A stretch of DNA of 64,000 nucleotides from Macquaria australasica (taxonomy: Eukaryota > Chordata > Actinopteri > Centrarchiformes > Percichthyidae): positions 985,501-1,049,500 of the forward strand of contig SEMN01000041.1 in the NCBI GenBank assembly GCA_005408345.1, written 5' to 3'. Position numbers and translations under genes: made by a program. Position 1 is the first letter of the stretch, and every line of letters begins with the position of its first letter. The notes beneath the pieces are model-generated. The model ran no database searches and had not been told where the DNA came from. It was given only the letters and a program-made list of their open reading frames with translations. This document shows, piece after piece, positions 1-12,400 of this stretch.

Positions 1-376
1 GGCTAAAAAAAGTTGTAGCCCACAGCTAACTAACTAGGGGAGGGAGGCAGTGCTGGGGAGGCACAGTTGCCCCTTTTCATTACTGTGCATGTGCTGCGCC
101 AACATTTTAACACATGTTGGACAGTGAGTGTGCCGGCAGCTCATTTTGGGCGAGCGTCAGCACCCAAATAACAAGCTTCACCCAAACTAGCGGTTAGAGA
201 AAATCCAGCATGATTATATATCATTTAGACAGTAAGAAAGTCTAAATTAAGCCACCCCGGGGAGGTCTAATGTCACAGCACCAAGATGTGACCCTGTTGA
301 CTCACAGCATGACAGACAGGACACAAATACAGACACAGGAAGCTGGGTGAAAACAGTGTCATGAACTCCACCTTAC

Positions 377-454
377 CTATCCAAACATCATTGCCGAACC
401 AGGAGAGATTCTTCTGAGAGCTGTCATAGTAACCGATCTTCTTGTAACTGCCTC
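377..454 (-). CDS. gabbr1: gabbr1 flytrap exon 14 (last in window)
   Basis: Encodes GGSYKKIGYYDSSQKNLSWF and a segment ending WIG, just before the transmembrane region in mammals. Donor GTAAGG, phase 1, so the next exon lies left of base 1. Confidence 0.94.
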   Translation of the reverse strand, partial: EAVTRRSVTMTALRRISPGSAMMFG

Positions 455-3400
455 CTGTATGGTTAGGAAAGAAAGAAACAGCAGTGAGAGAGAGAAATAA
501 AAGCACAAAAGTCAGGCAGAAATATAAAGTTTAATTACTATTGCTTGCCAGAACTAATAAACATTCATATCCATACAACCACTACTAAGCTGTTTTTCTA
601 TCATTCCTGGGCTTTCATATTAATGGAATGTGTGGGTACAGAAATATACAAACAATGAAGAGATAAAAGAAATGAGGGATGAAAAGGTGCATAAAGAAGG
701 ACAAACAAAGAAGTACCAAGGGGAGAAGAAGGAGAAAAGGAAGGAAAAAAAAAAAGGAGCTTATGTGGTGGTCTTGACCAGGAATACTGATGAGGTCCCA
801 CAGTGATTCAGGGATGCAAGTCAGGTCGTCTCATTGTGGATGTCAAATTACCTCGACACCGCAACAGGAAATATGAGACAGAGTGTGAGGAGGAAAGGGG
901 CAGGATTATAAATTCTCATCCTTTAGGACGCCAAGGAGAACAGAGGTAGAAAATAATCCTCAACCTTATCCTGTGCGGGGAAACTCATTAAGTCACTGGT
1001 GACAAATAGGATGCCATTTCCAGAAACAGCTTAAACTGAAGGCTTGTGCCCAATTAGAGCAAAGCCTAGAGTCAACACATTCCTGCATCAGTTACAGGAC
1101 ATTGAGAGCAATCGCAGTGAAGCCAGCGACAATCAAAGGCTTTGATCTGAAATGAGCTGAAAGCAACAATCGATACATGATGAATACAGTCAGAAGTGAT
1201 CTTTATTTTTTATGAATGAATGACATTTATTTTTCAGACCCGATTCTGCAGTACAACATCTGTGGGAGGACAGTGTGGGAGTGTTTTACCTTGCAGTTGT
1301 TCGATAAGAGTCATTGCCATCCTGGAGCCCTGGGCATCAAACACCACCTGGCCCTGAGACACAGGAGGAAGTTTTTATTTTACTGCAAATGATTAACTCC
1401 TACCTTAAAGGAATAGTTTGACATTTTGATAAATACATTTATTTGCTTTCTTGCCAAGAGTTACATGAGAAGATTGATACGACCCTCATGTCTGTGTGCT
1501 AAATATGAAGCTACAGCCAGCAGCCAGCAGCCAGCTATCTTAGCTTAGCACAAAGACTGGAAACAGGGGGAAACAGCTAGCCTGGCTCTGCCAAAGGTAT
1601 AGTAAGATTGTACCAAGTTAATTGCTGAGATCTGGGAACGTGGCGGCATCACTAAAAAGACTTCCAACGAGGCAAGAAACATGAGCAATCAGACAATCGA
1701 GACAGGTTTTAAACAAATTCTAACTCCCAACTCAGCCACATTTATTTGGGAGAGAAGTTATTACCCAACCTGCCCATTTGAAACATCCATCACAGTTTTA
1801 CAAACCAACTTCATGGTCCAACTTTGACCTACCGCACTTTACGTTGTGCGCCCACTCACAGTCTGTACAATGAGGTATGCTTACCGACATTCTGGATTTG
1901 CTCACTTTAAGTTTTATCTCCAAATAAAGAAGTCTGGATAACCTGGATAAACTGTTGGCTCGTTTACAACCTGTCTGATTAACTGACCACTTATCTTGCC
2001 CTATCAGACTTCATTGTAGCGATGGTGCAGTATTCCCAAATCTCAGCAATTACTTTGGTGAGTACAGAAATGATGGTCAAAACTACAAAACAATAGACCC
2101 AATGTAATTTGCCTTAATCATGTTGGTTTTTTCTATTTACACTCAGTGGCCACTTCCTTCATTACATACACCTCTAAAATCTAATGCAACCCAATAAAAC
2201 AGCTCATCAATAAATTCTACCTTGAGAAAAATAATACTGTTCAGCTTTGATTGACGCTGTCAGAGAGTTATTAATTAAACTACATGTTTATTAGTGAGGC
2301 TGTAGGGTGCAGTGGTGCTTAACTGAACTGCAATATATTGAGAGGGGTTTCTAGTGTCATGAGGGGGGAAGAATATTAAACACACATTTTAATATAATGC
2401 AGTCCAGTACAACAACACTGCAAACTACGACCTCAATGGTAAATAAATAGATGAATGAACATGTCTCTGAAAGCTTTAACAAAAACTGATATAAGCGTTG
2501 TAAAGGTAGAATATGCGACAGAGCTGTTGTATTGGATTGCATTAGATTTCACACACAGACTATAAGCTAATATGCAGTAATTTAGTGGTAAATCAAAGGG
2601 TATGCAGACTATGATCTGCTCTCACTAGTCACCATATTATTTGTTATTATCGCCATTAAAAATAATTTGATATAATTTGTAATGGTTAACATTATGTATT
2701 TCTATCAAAAACATTTTTACTCTTTTGAAGATTTCAGCGAAGTGCTACATCACTGACTGTGTGATATTCACACAGATATACATTTCACATTTCAGGCCTT
2801 TGCACAGAGCTTTGAAACGAGTGTGTGTGTCTGCATAGTTTGAATACCCACGAAAAGCAACATCTGGAACTGTAAGGGTCAAAAACACAGCTGTCAAACG
2901 ACCTGTACAAAACTGCATATTCATATATGATAAGTAACTATGGGGTACCAAAACGAGTGCATAAACAGCTGTTTTTATTATCTGTATTTCTTTTTCTCAT
3001 CTTTTCTCTCCTCTGCACTTACCGAAACTCCTTCAAAGGAGCTCGTGTTGAGGGCCCTGTAGATCTCGGAGGTGATATCATGGTTGTTATAGTTGAAATC
3101 CTCCAGTCGTCGACCCTTGGCCTTCAGTGGTGCCACGGTCTTATTGAGGGCAAGGGCCAGAGCCCACACTGCATCGTAGGCTAGAGGGGCCTCCTGAAAC
3201 CCGCCGGTCTCCTCAGGGTTCTTCCCACCCAGACGAGACATCAAGGCGGCAATAAACTCCTGTGATGTCTGATAGAAACAGGACAGAAAGAATATCAAAG
3301 AGGAGTCCTTCTGGAGAAATGCAATGTTGCAAAGAAGGATAATATTAAGGGCATTTTTGTATTTCTATTATTAGACATTAATATTCAATGGCAAAGAGGG

Positions 3401-6400
3401 GGAGACTGTAAAAGGGAAGCAGTGGTGAATCATGTGGAGGACGTGGGTCCTCCACATGATTCACCACTGGGGTAAGTCTTATATGAACACACAATTCTCT
3501 GCAAAAGCTCGAACAATTTGGGTTATTTTGTATGAGATTTTTTTTTTTTTTTAAACTTAAACTTAAAATTTCAAACCACGTTTTGAAGGGTTTTAAAGTA
3601 AACACCACTGTTAACCCCCATGAGGAAATCGAGGGCAGGGACTATGGTTTGACCCCAGTCTGTCCAACCATCATGAACAGTATTTTGTACGCCAAATATA
3701 TACAAATCTTAACAAAACCAAGAATGAGAAGGGTGCATATCAAATAGCACCATGTCAAGAGGGACCACCATTTCTTAATGCAGAGTTAGGATTAAACTTT
3801 GACTCAATGTCACCTAAGATTAGCATTTGAGCTAACCAGTGGGAGGGCATTTGGGCCACAGGAGCTCTTGAGCTGACTAGCACTTGGGCCAGCCTGAGGG
3901 GCTTTGAGGGGTAGTAGAGCTGACCAGATGCCAACACCACTCAAGCAACCCACATGTGTCCAATTAGAACCGATCCTGGATAAAAGTAGTGTTTTTTTTA
4001 ACAGAAGAGCCCTTTGGCATTCAGAGCCGTGCCTGCTAAGCTAACTGCTGCATTGTGACATTTTTAAAGGAAGAGTTCAGATATTTTGTAAAATACACTT
4101 GTTCGCTTTGAGAGTTCGGTGAGAAGATTGATACCACTCTCATGCCTGTGCGCTAAATGTGAAGCTGGAGCCAGGAGGCGATTAGCTTAGCTTAGCATAG
4201 CATAGCATAGCATAGCATATAAACACTGGAATCAGGGGGAAACAGCTAGTTGGGCTCTGTTCAAACTTACATTTCTGTTTGAATACATTTTATGGGCTGG
4301 AGCAGTGAGTTCCTGAAATAGTCCAGCACATAACTCCCCGTAAAACCACAACTCCTCATATCTACACATTGGTCTTTGTACGGATTAAACAAGCATGATA
4401 AAACGTGTTAATTAGTGAACTTAAGAGGTGCTGGTGGGCCTTATTTTTTACCTTCAGAGCCAGGCTATTTCCCCTGGCTTCCAGCCTTTATGATAAGCTA
4501 AGCTAATCGCCTGCTGGCTGTAGCAACATGAGAGTGGTATAAATCTTATTACGTAAGTCTCGGCAAGAAAGCGAATGAACATCTTTCCCAAAATCTTGAA
4601 CTATTCCTTTACATATGCTGCACTGACCTAAGGAGGGAGCTACTATATTTGTTTACATGTTTGTTACATACAGAGGCGGTTTTCCTCTAATATTACAGAT
4701 ACCCCTTTTGTAATTTTAGGATATTAACCAAAGTGAGGTGCTATGATTAAAGTTAAAAGTACTGTTTCTATATTGGCTCTGATGGAGATCATTATTTTCT
4801 TGCTTTTAACTGATTTAATACAAGTATAATACACCCACATCTGGTTGCAGCTGAAAATTAAGAGATTCAATCATAAGAAAATGAAGGATTTTGCAAATAT
4901 GACCGATCCTGTGGCATCTCTTTGCTTTGCTAAAAAATTAAAATCTTTAAAGTGAGTACAATTTAGCTGTTTAGAACCGTTTCTGTAATTAAACACCAAT
5001 AAACATTATCTCCCTCTGAAAGCGGGGATACATGTGTGGCAGGAGATTATTGCTACCAATCATCAAGTTGTCCCTGCAGATTCTCTGAGGCCAATTAGGC
5101 CCACACACCCCCAATTCAGTTATGTCAAATTCATCTCATTGAAATTCCACCTTGGCATTTGGCATTTAAATCTGCCACTACCTACGGAAAACTAGCTGAC
5201 AATGTGCTATTGCAGACCCTGCAGTATCGAGACACTAGCATCATCTGAGCGCTCTATCTAGAAGAAATATGCCAATTTCAAACTTGAAATTGAATTTGAA
5301 TAGATTGACTATGAGCAGGAGTCCTGGCTGTAATTCTTATCGCCCGTTCATTTCAACAGCTAAATCAGCAGGTAGTGGCAGGTGCTGTATGAATATAAAC
5401 AACAGCTGCTGATGAAGTGCGGAAGGAGGGGAGAGGGGAAGGGGGGGGATGGTGGAAAAGGTGGGGATGAGGAAATGATAAGGAGAAGGGAAAGGAGAGG
5501 TGGGTAAACAAGAAGAATGAAGGGATGATCCACAGTAGACCAGCAGAGTCAGAGAAGGTCGAACAATGGGAGAGACGGAGAGAGGAAGAGACAGTTTAAG
5601 AGGATTAGAGAAGGTGAACAGAGGAGAGGAATGGGCGAAAGAGACGCAGAGAACGACTGGTACCCCAGAAGCTAAGAAAGACGTTCAGAAAGAGCGTGAC
5701 AGTATTACACATCAGCGATTTATGAAACATAATATTGATTCAGGTCATATGCAGTTGACTGAAGCTATAACATTAGTGTTCTCAGTCTCTGGTTTTTCCT
5801 GGAAAAAACTCTGTCTCATGGGGTTTGATCAATTTTGCATGGATGGCAGAAGACGTGTGATACAGATAAGAAGAGCTGAAAGAGTGGCGTCAACCACAAT
5901 GCATGAACAGACTAAGAGCTCAAACTACATTAACAGAAAATCCAAGAAGGAAGACAACACAGGACACTGTTTAACTGACTCACAAGCAATCAGTGCAGGA
6001 ACACCACAGAAATTACAAACTATAGGAAAAAGATCACCATTTTACAGTATTTTAGGAAAAAAGAATTGTTCAGTGTTTATTCTGATCATTAAACAAGACT
6101 AAGAGTGCTAACATCAGCATGCTAACATGCTCACAAGGACAAGAACATGTTAATGTTTCATTAGCTTTGCAGGTATTGTAAAATTGATTTTACAAGTACT
6201 ATCTGCAGTTGCAAACACTCTTTAGTTTATTTATTTATCTGTTTTAATTAGAGAGACTCTGGTACATAATAAGCATCAGATTTGCACTTTATTCTTATTT
6301 TTCTTTTCACCGTTTGGGTGTAAAATAAAGGTGATAATTGATGTAAACCAAACGGTTCCTCCTGTATCTGAGTATTTTTGCATTAAAATCGGTTAATGGA

Positions 6401-9400
6401 GTTTACAGATATGTTTGAGGGCTGTAGGTGCTGCACTTCATAATGTATTTACAGATGTTAGTGCAAAATGTTCTTCCCTTCTATTACTTCTCATATATAG
6501 TCATTCTGAATTTCCGAATGCTTTCTGTATTGATATAATTCTCAGTTTTTGTGATATATTGTATTTGTGCAGTTTTCTGTGTATTTGGGCTTTGAGAAAT
6601 ACAACTGGGAACCCCATTTCTCATGTGTACTTGTATGACAAAGCTCTAATTGATGTCATTATAAGCTCATTAAACACTTGCATTGGACCTAAGTATTGCC
6701 TTAAGTATTTTACATTGTGATGTATTCTTCATGTGACGCTTCACTCACTTCAATCTATAACACAAATGTCACTTATTATTTGTGAATTACAGGACCACAT
6801 CAGCGGTTGTTTCAAGCTGTTGATGTTGTAATTCCTTATCACTGATTAACATCAAAGATGACTTAATATCTCTTTAATATAATTATTACAGTAGTGGGAG
6901 AGACAATAGTGTTTTGTGTGTCCCCACCATGTTGGAGACGCCGCGCACAGTCTCAGGATTCAGCATGACGATCTCGGTGGTCACGTGTCCCTCCACGGCC
7001 TCCGTCATGTTCTCCACTGTACAGTTGATAGCTGGGTCTTTGATTTTGAACCAGTTGTCTGCGTACCAGCCTATCAGAAACCACACATACTTCTTCCCGT
7101 AGAGCTTCTCCTTGAACACCTGCAGCAGGGAGGGAGGGAGGCAGATATGGAAGGTGGTTGAAAGGAGGGAGAGAATGATAAATAAGCACGAGGAGAATTA
7201 TTCCCAGAGATGTGTTGAGCATGTTGTATCACTGCCAAACAAGGAAATTCATTCAGACATTCAAAAAGCTCATTACAGAGCTCCGTTTCTGCTAATAGCC
7301 AGTCAGATTCAGTCTATTGGGATCAATCGAGCGGGAAAGGGTACTTACCTCACAAAACACCTTCCTGGCTTCGGTCTCATAAAAGAGTCCCACAATGATT
7401 CTTGCATCCTGGCGCTGCGTCAAAACATGAAAACAAAACATTGCTTAGTTACATCAGCAGCAACAATATAACTTCACTACAGCACAGCTTGATGTGGCAG
7501 TGCAGCGTGCCAAAGTTCCTGCAGCTTCGCAGGACGGCACATACTGCTGTTCAGGAGTTTCTAATTAGCATGGCGCATTAATTTCCTCTATCAAATCGCC
7601 TCTATGCTAATGGTATCGTGTGCAGCTGTGAGCCGGAGAAGGAAGGAGAGGAGAGGGGGGAGACAACTAGCAGCTGAGGTGAATTTTTAATCAAAGCACC
7701 TTGAGGTTCTTGACAGCGACAGCCGGGTCGGTGAGGAAACTCTGGCGAACGCTGATCTCGATGCCTGCCTCCTTCGTCCTCTGCTCCAGATCGTCCAGAG
7801 TCTGCGAGATGAAAGGGAGGGACAAGGGGGGGAGGGGGGGGAGGAGGAGGTTAGAGAGGCAGCTGAGCAGAGAGAGATGAGAGGTTGAGATTATATAGAG
7901 AGAGGGACAAAAGAAAAAAATCAAAAAAATCAAAAGAATCTGAAGTGTATATGAGGATTCAAGAGAGGGATGGGCTGTGTGGGGATGTATGATAAACAAG
8001 AAAGGCAGCATGGGAGAAAATAGATTTTTAGACAAAGAACAAGAGTGGCAAGAAGAAAAGAAGAATGCAAGAAGGGAGAGGAAAGAATGTGAGAGCGGGA
8101 TCATTAACCTCCATTACAGGAACCAACCCAAGTGTCATGGTATCGACTGCCGTGCCTGGGAGAGATGTATTGCTTGATCAATATTTCTCACAACCAATAC
8201 TCCAACAAATTACTTCAAAAAATCCTCCATCAGTTGCCAGGAGGGATTGCTTGAAGCAGTAGAACACAACAGCTCTCATAAACAAACATTCAGAGGCAGA
8301 TGGGCAATCAGGCGACCCACACTTTCACTAAAAATGATGGGGCCAAAGTAAGGACATGGAGAAAGTGACAAAAGTGCAAGAGATAAAAGAAAAGGAAGAG
8401 TTGGAGATAAAACAAAGGTGTAAAATTGAAGGAGAGATTAAAGGTACTGACTGAGGTGAAGACTTCAGTGGTCTGCTGGATGGTGGCGATGCGGGTCCAC
8501 TTCCACTTCTGGAAGAGCTGCACTCTGGTGGGGTTGTGAAGGGTGGCCGACGGGTGAGTGCGGAAGAAGGTGGGGAAGCGCTGGCGGTTGGAGAGGGCCG
8601 GCGAGCTGGAGCCATAGGACAGCTGGGAAACAGGAGAGAGAGACAAGCAGAGATGGAGTAAAATAAGAGGAAAACAGGGAATAAGGCAGGAAGGAGTAAA
8701 GGATATAGAAGTTTACGGTGGGAAGGAAACAGAGAAACAGAGAAAAATATACTTCTGAAGGTCCTTCAAGGCATCAGTAGTAAACAGACTTCAATCAAAA
8801 TGTATTCAAATCAGGACTCTCTTGTTCTTCCCCTGTACACAGTGTTCTTTGATGGTGACTGGTTCAAACAGCAAACAACAGAGAGGAAAGCCAGCAAAAA
8901 GACAGAGCACCAGAGAAACAATCCCTGTTCCCATTTTCTCATTTTCATCCACACCCCCTCCCTCCCTCCCTCCCTCCCTCCTTTTAGCTTCCCTCCGGCT
9001 TATCAGGTGTGCTGATAAACTCTGTAATTTCAACAACAACAAAAAAAAACACTGCATGCAGGATTTCCCATGCATACATTGCCATGAAATTGTGATGACA
9101 CATTCTACTATTACAAACAGAACAAATGTAAAAAAAAAAAAGGATCTAATTATTGTTGCTGCAAACAGTAGCCCCAGTGATCATCTGTTTCTTTCATTTG
9201 GACCCACATAATGTGAATTCTTAGGCACAATTCCCACAAGAGGCAGACTGCTAAGATTTGAGTCCAAATCAGCAGGGGAGAGGGACGGTGGAAAATGCCA
9301 GCAGAAACAGGGAGAAGACTGTTCCTCTTACAATTAGTTTCACAGTGACAACTGAAGATAAAATCCTGGACAGGTCTCCTTTAAAATGAGGAACCTGGCC

Positions 9401-12400
9401 TTTAGGGAACCATTACAGATCCAGGCAGCCTATCCTCCTCCCCAGCTCTCATCTCAGACCCATTACCCATAAAGCTCTGGGATGTTCACCACTGGGAGTG
9501 AGAGGGGGCTTGATGATAGATGTCAAATGTCGTGTACAATGTGGACCCCCCACAATAACAAATCCCTGAGGGCACAGGCAGGTAGACGAAGGCATCAAAT
9601 CGAACGGAGGGAAACTATACAGGAAGTGACAGCTGATCTGGGCACAGCAGTGAAAGATCTGGAGAAACCAGCAACAGCTTTGGTGGATCACACATGCTCA
9701 ATAATAAACCCGAAACATACATGAGCACAGGCAGGGGGAGCAAATGACAGAAAAACATATTTTCTTAAAGGCTGGCTATATTCTACATTTTACTTTATTT
9801 TATTTACTTCAACAAATCACATGAAATGACCAAAACCATCAATGAATTGATCCTACTAACCAGTATTGTCTCTGTAAACAAAGCTTCATGTAGTTTATTC
9901 CTGCTCCTGTGCTCCAGAGCTCCTGTTCACAGTTCTGCACACTGAGATATGGACTCGGAGATGTGGAAAGCAATCAGTCGCTTACTTGGTAAGAGTTCAA
10001 AACAGAGGTCAGCAACAGGTAATCAGTCAGCGATTGTAAACTAAGTAGACATGGTGCAGGAAGGCAGGCGAAGCTTGGAACAAAAGCCTGTTGTCAGAAT
10101 GCTAACATGCTGATGTTTAGCATTTAGTTGTAATAATTACCAGGTTCACCATCTACTGTGTAAGTTGAAAGGAATGTCATTAGTTTTGCAGGTATTTGGT
10201 CATAAACCAAAGTACTGGACTAATTGAAATTTCGACCTGATGATGGCGCTACATGAAAAGTCAGAGGATCACCTATGTTATTGGGATACATTGTCTGGGA
10301 ACCATGAATGTCTGTACACAATATTGTGCCAAGGGAGCGATTTCGGACACAGTGGGCATTTGACATGTTGCTGTTGAAATTATAAATGTAATTTTTCAAC
10401 GCTTTGACATCACAAATTAAATTCCAGTAAACTCAATTGTAGGCAGGGGCAGAACAAATAACTAACATGGCTAGATACCACTAGAATTAAGTGAGAAAGT
10501 ATGATTTTGTTTGTAATTTGGGTGAATAGAACATTTTAAAGTCAAACACTCAACAAGAAGAAAAACTGAGGTGCTTTCAGCTCGGCCTTGATGCATTTTA
10601 TAGTTTGTCCAATCTGGTTTTTGCAAGGGATTTATTATCTACATACCTGGTAAAATGTGATAATTTAACTGAAGTCAAAATCTGAAAATCAAACTAGGAG
10701 CTGCAAGCTTTTCTGCATGGCAACACTCAAACAAACCTTCCCCAGACACAAAAACAGTGACAAAACTAAAATGGAGCAAAAAGCTGCTGTGGCAGAAATA
10801 GACCCATGTAGCAGCACTCTGCAACAGACGGGCAAAGTTCCACATCGAAGCTTCCCAAAAACCACAAACAATATCACTTGATTCTCAGTTTGTCAGTTCT
10901 CCCGTAGCCTTGTAGTAGTAGATCAATGCCCGTCTATGGCTTACAGTGCTTTTAGAAAGGGAGATGGGGGATCAAATTAACACTGTGCCAAGAGGAGCCG
11001 GTTGAGAGCCCCTCCTTGATCAGCGTCCAGAAATGGAGGTTGCTTTTGCCTCCCCGGCGCTCTGATGAGGCTGTTTGACATGCGAGGAGGCTCCTGCAAG
11101 CAGGCAGCGTACAGAAATAATTGAGTGTGGCGGTTAGGAGGTTGTGCCAGCGGTGGCGTGTAGTAAAGAGAGACAGATCCCTTTGTGTGTGGGGAGAATC
11201 GACTGCTCGAGCTGAGGGAGCGAGGTGGAAATGAAGAGTGGGAGAGAAAGATGGCAGAGATGGAAAGGAGGAAGGAAGGAAGGAAGGAAAGAAAAAGGGG
11301 GCTGAAATAGAGCAGACCAGCTCCAGGCAGTAGCAGCAGACAGAGAAAAGAGGAAAGCAAAGAGTCAAAAAGTGGAAAAGAATTTTTAATGATGAGGAAA
11401 GAAAAGGGTGACAAAGAGAGAAAGACGAGAAATGAGAAAGCGGGGCTGATGCCAACCACTAGAACTGATTGTTCTCGATGACTAATCTCTCGATGAAACT
11501 TCAATTATAGGACAAAGCTAATAAGCAGAGCACTGTGAGTGACAGAGAGGCAGATCAAGAGATGACAGAGAATGATAAACAAAATAAACTAACTGATGAA
11601 GGCATAAAAAGCTGAAATATTTTCGAAAAATAACAGCAGCAGAAGACAGAGCCATATCTCTTGCTGATTTAGAGATCTGGGATGTGTTTGTACTTATAAG
11701 TGTGTTATTCATGCAGTATGTGAGGTCAAACAATATGTTTTGTCCTGCACGTAGTGTCGCTGTCAGTGCAGTATTGTGAAACTGCCTTGTAAAGTGTCAT
11801 CGCTAATTAAAAGTGCTGTGTGAAGTATTTTAAAATCAATAAACAACTACAGCATTGATCTGGGGAACTTAACATAATTACCACAAGTACAAAAGATCAT
11901 CATTTAGATGAATGGCAGCTTCCAACAGCATCTGCAGTACATTTTACATTGTTTGCCTGCACAAAACCGAGGGACGATAGTCTTTCAGCACAAATGGAGC
12001 CAAAGATTTCGGTGTCAGTGTCAAGGTTTCTTATCAGCTCATACCCCTCTCATGCTATCCGGAACAAAAGTCCACCAGAGACAGAGACATGGGACAAGAG
12101 GCAAGATTGTCTTCTTAGCTGTTTATTTGGCATCTAGCTCTTATTCCCTACCGAGGATCAATGCAGTTATTTAAGTCGTTTTGGACTAAAGGGTCTCCCA
12201 AATTAACATAATGCAATGTCTTTGTGCAGGAAAACAACAGGTTTTATTGCAAATTGTCTGAAGACGAAAGTGTTTATAACTGTTCCAAACGGCCAGACTC
12301 AGGGGAGGGTGAAAGAAAGGGGAAAGATGCGAGAATCTTTTAAATATGGGGATGACTGCGCACATTTTTAGACAGTCTTCATTCGTAGTGATGCACTTGG

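Larger units (their letters stand above)
455..3022. other. gabbr1: gabbr1 introns around exon 13
   Basis: Intronic on both sides of exon 13 (1290-1353). Apart from the family A fragment near 1.4 kb I see nothing functional. Confidence 0.7.
3269..6927. other. gabbr1: gabbr1 intron between exons 11 and 12
   Basis: Holds the 3.4 kb hairpin, the full family A copy, a purine-rich stretch (about 5404-5700) and a family C fragment. The plus-strand open frame at 5566-6102 has low-complexity composition and no recognisable domain. Confidence 0.7.

Noticed and set aside
5566..6102. 178-residue plus-strand open frame in a gabbr1 intron
   Set aside because: Antisense to the gene, GA-rich low-complexity start, no domain, no splice or promoter support, and it runs toward a repeat fragment.
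10952..11504. Overlapping minus-strand frames of 167 and 175 codons
   Set aside because: Both read a GA-rich plus-strand tract in two frames at once, giving Ser/Leu/Phe-rich low complexity; no recognisable exon.
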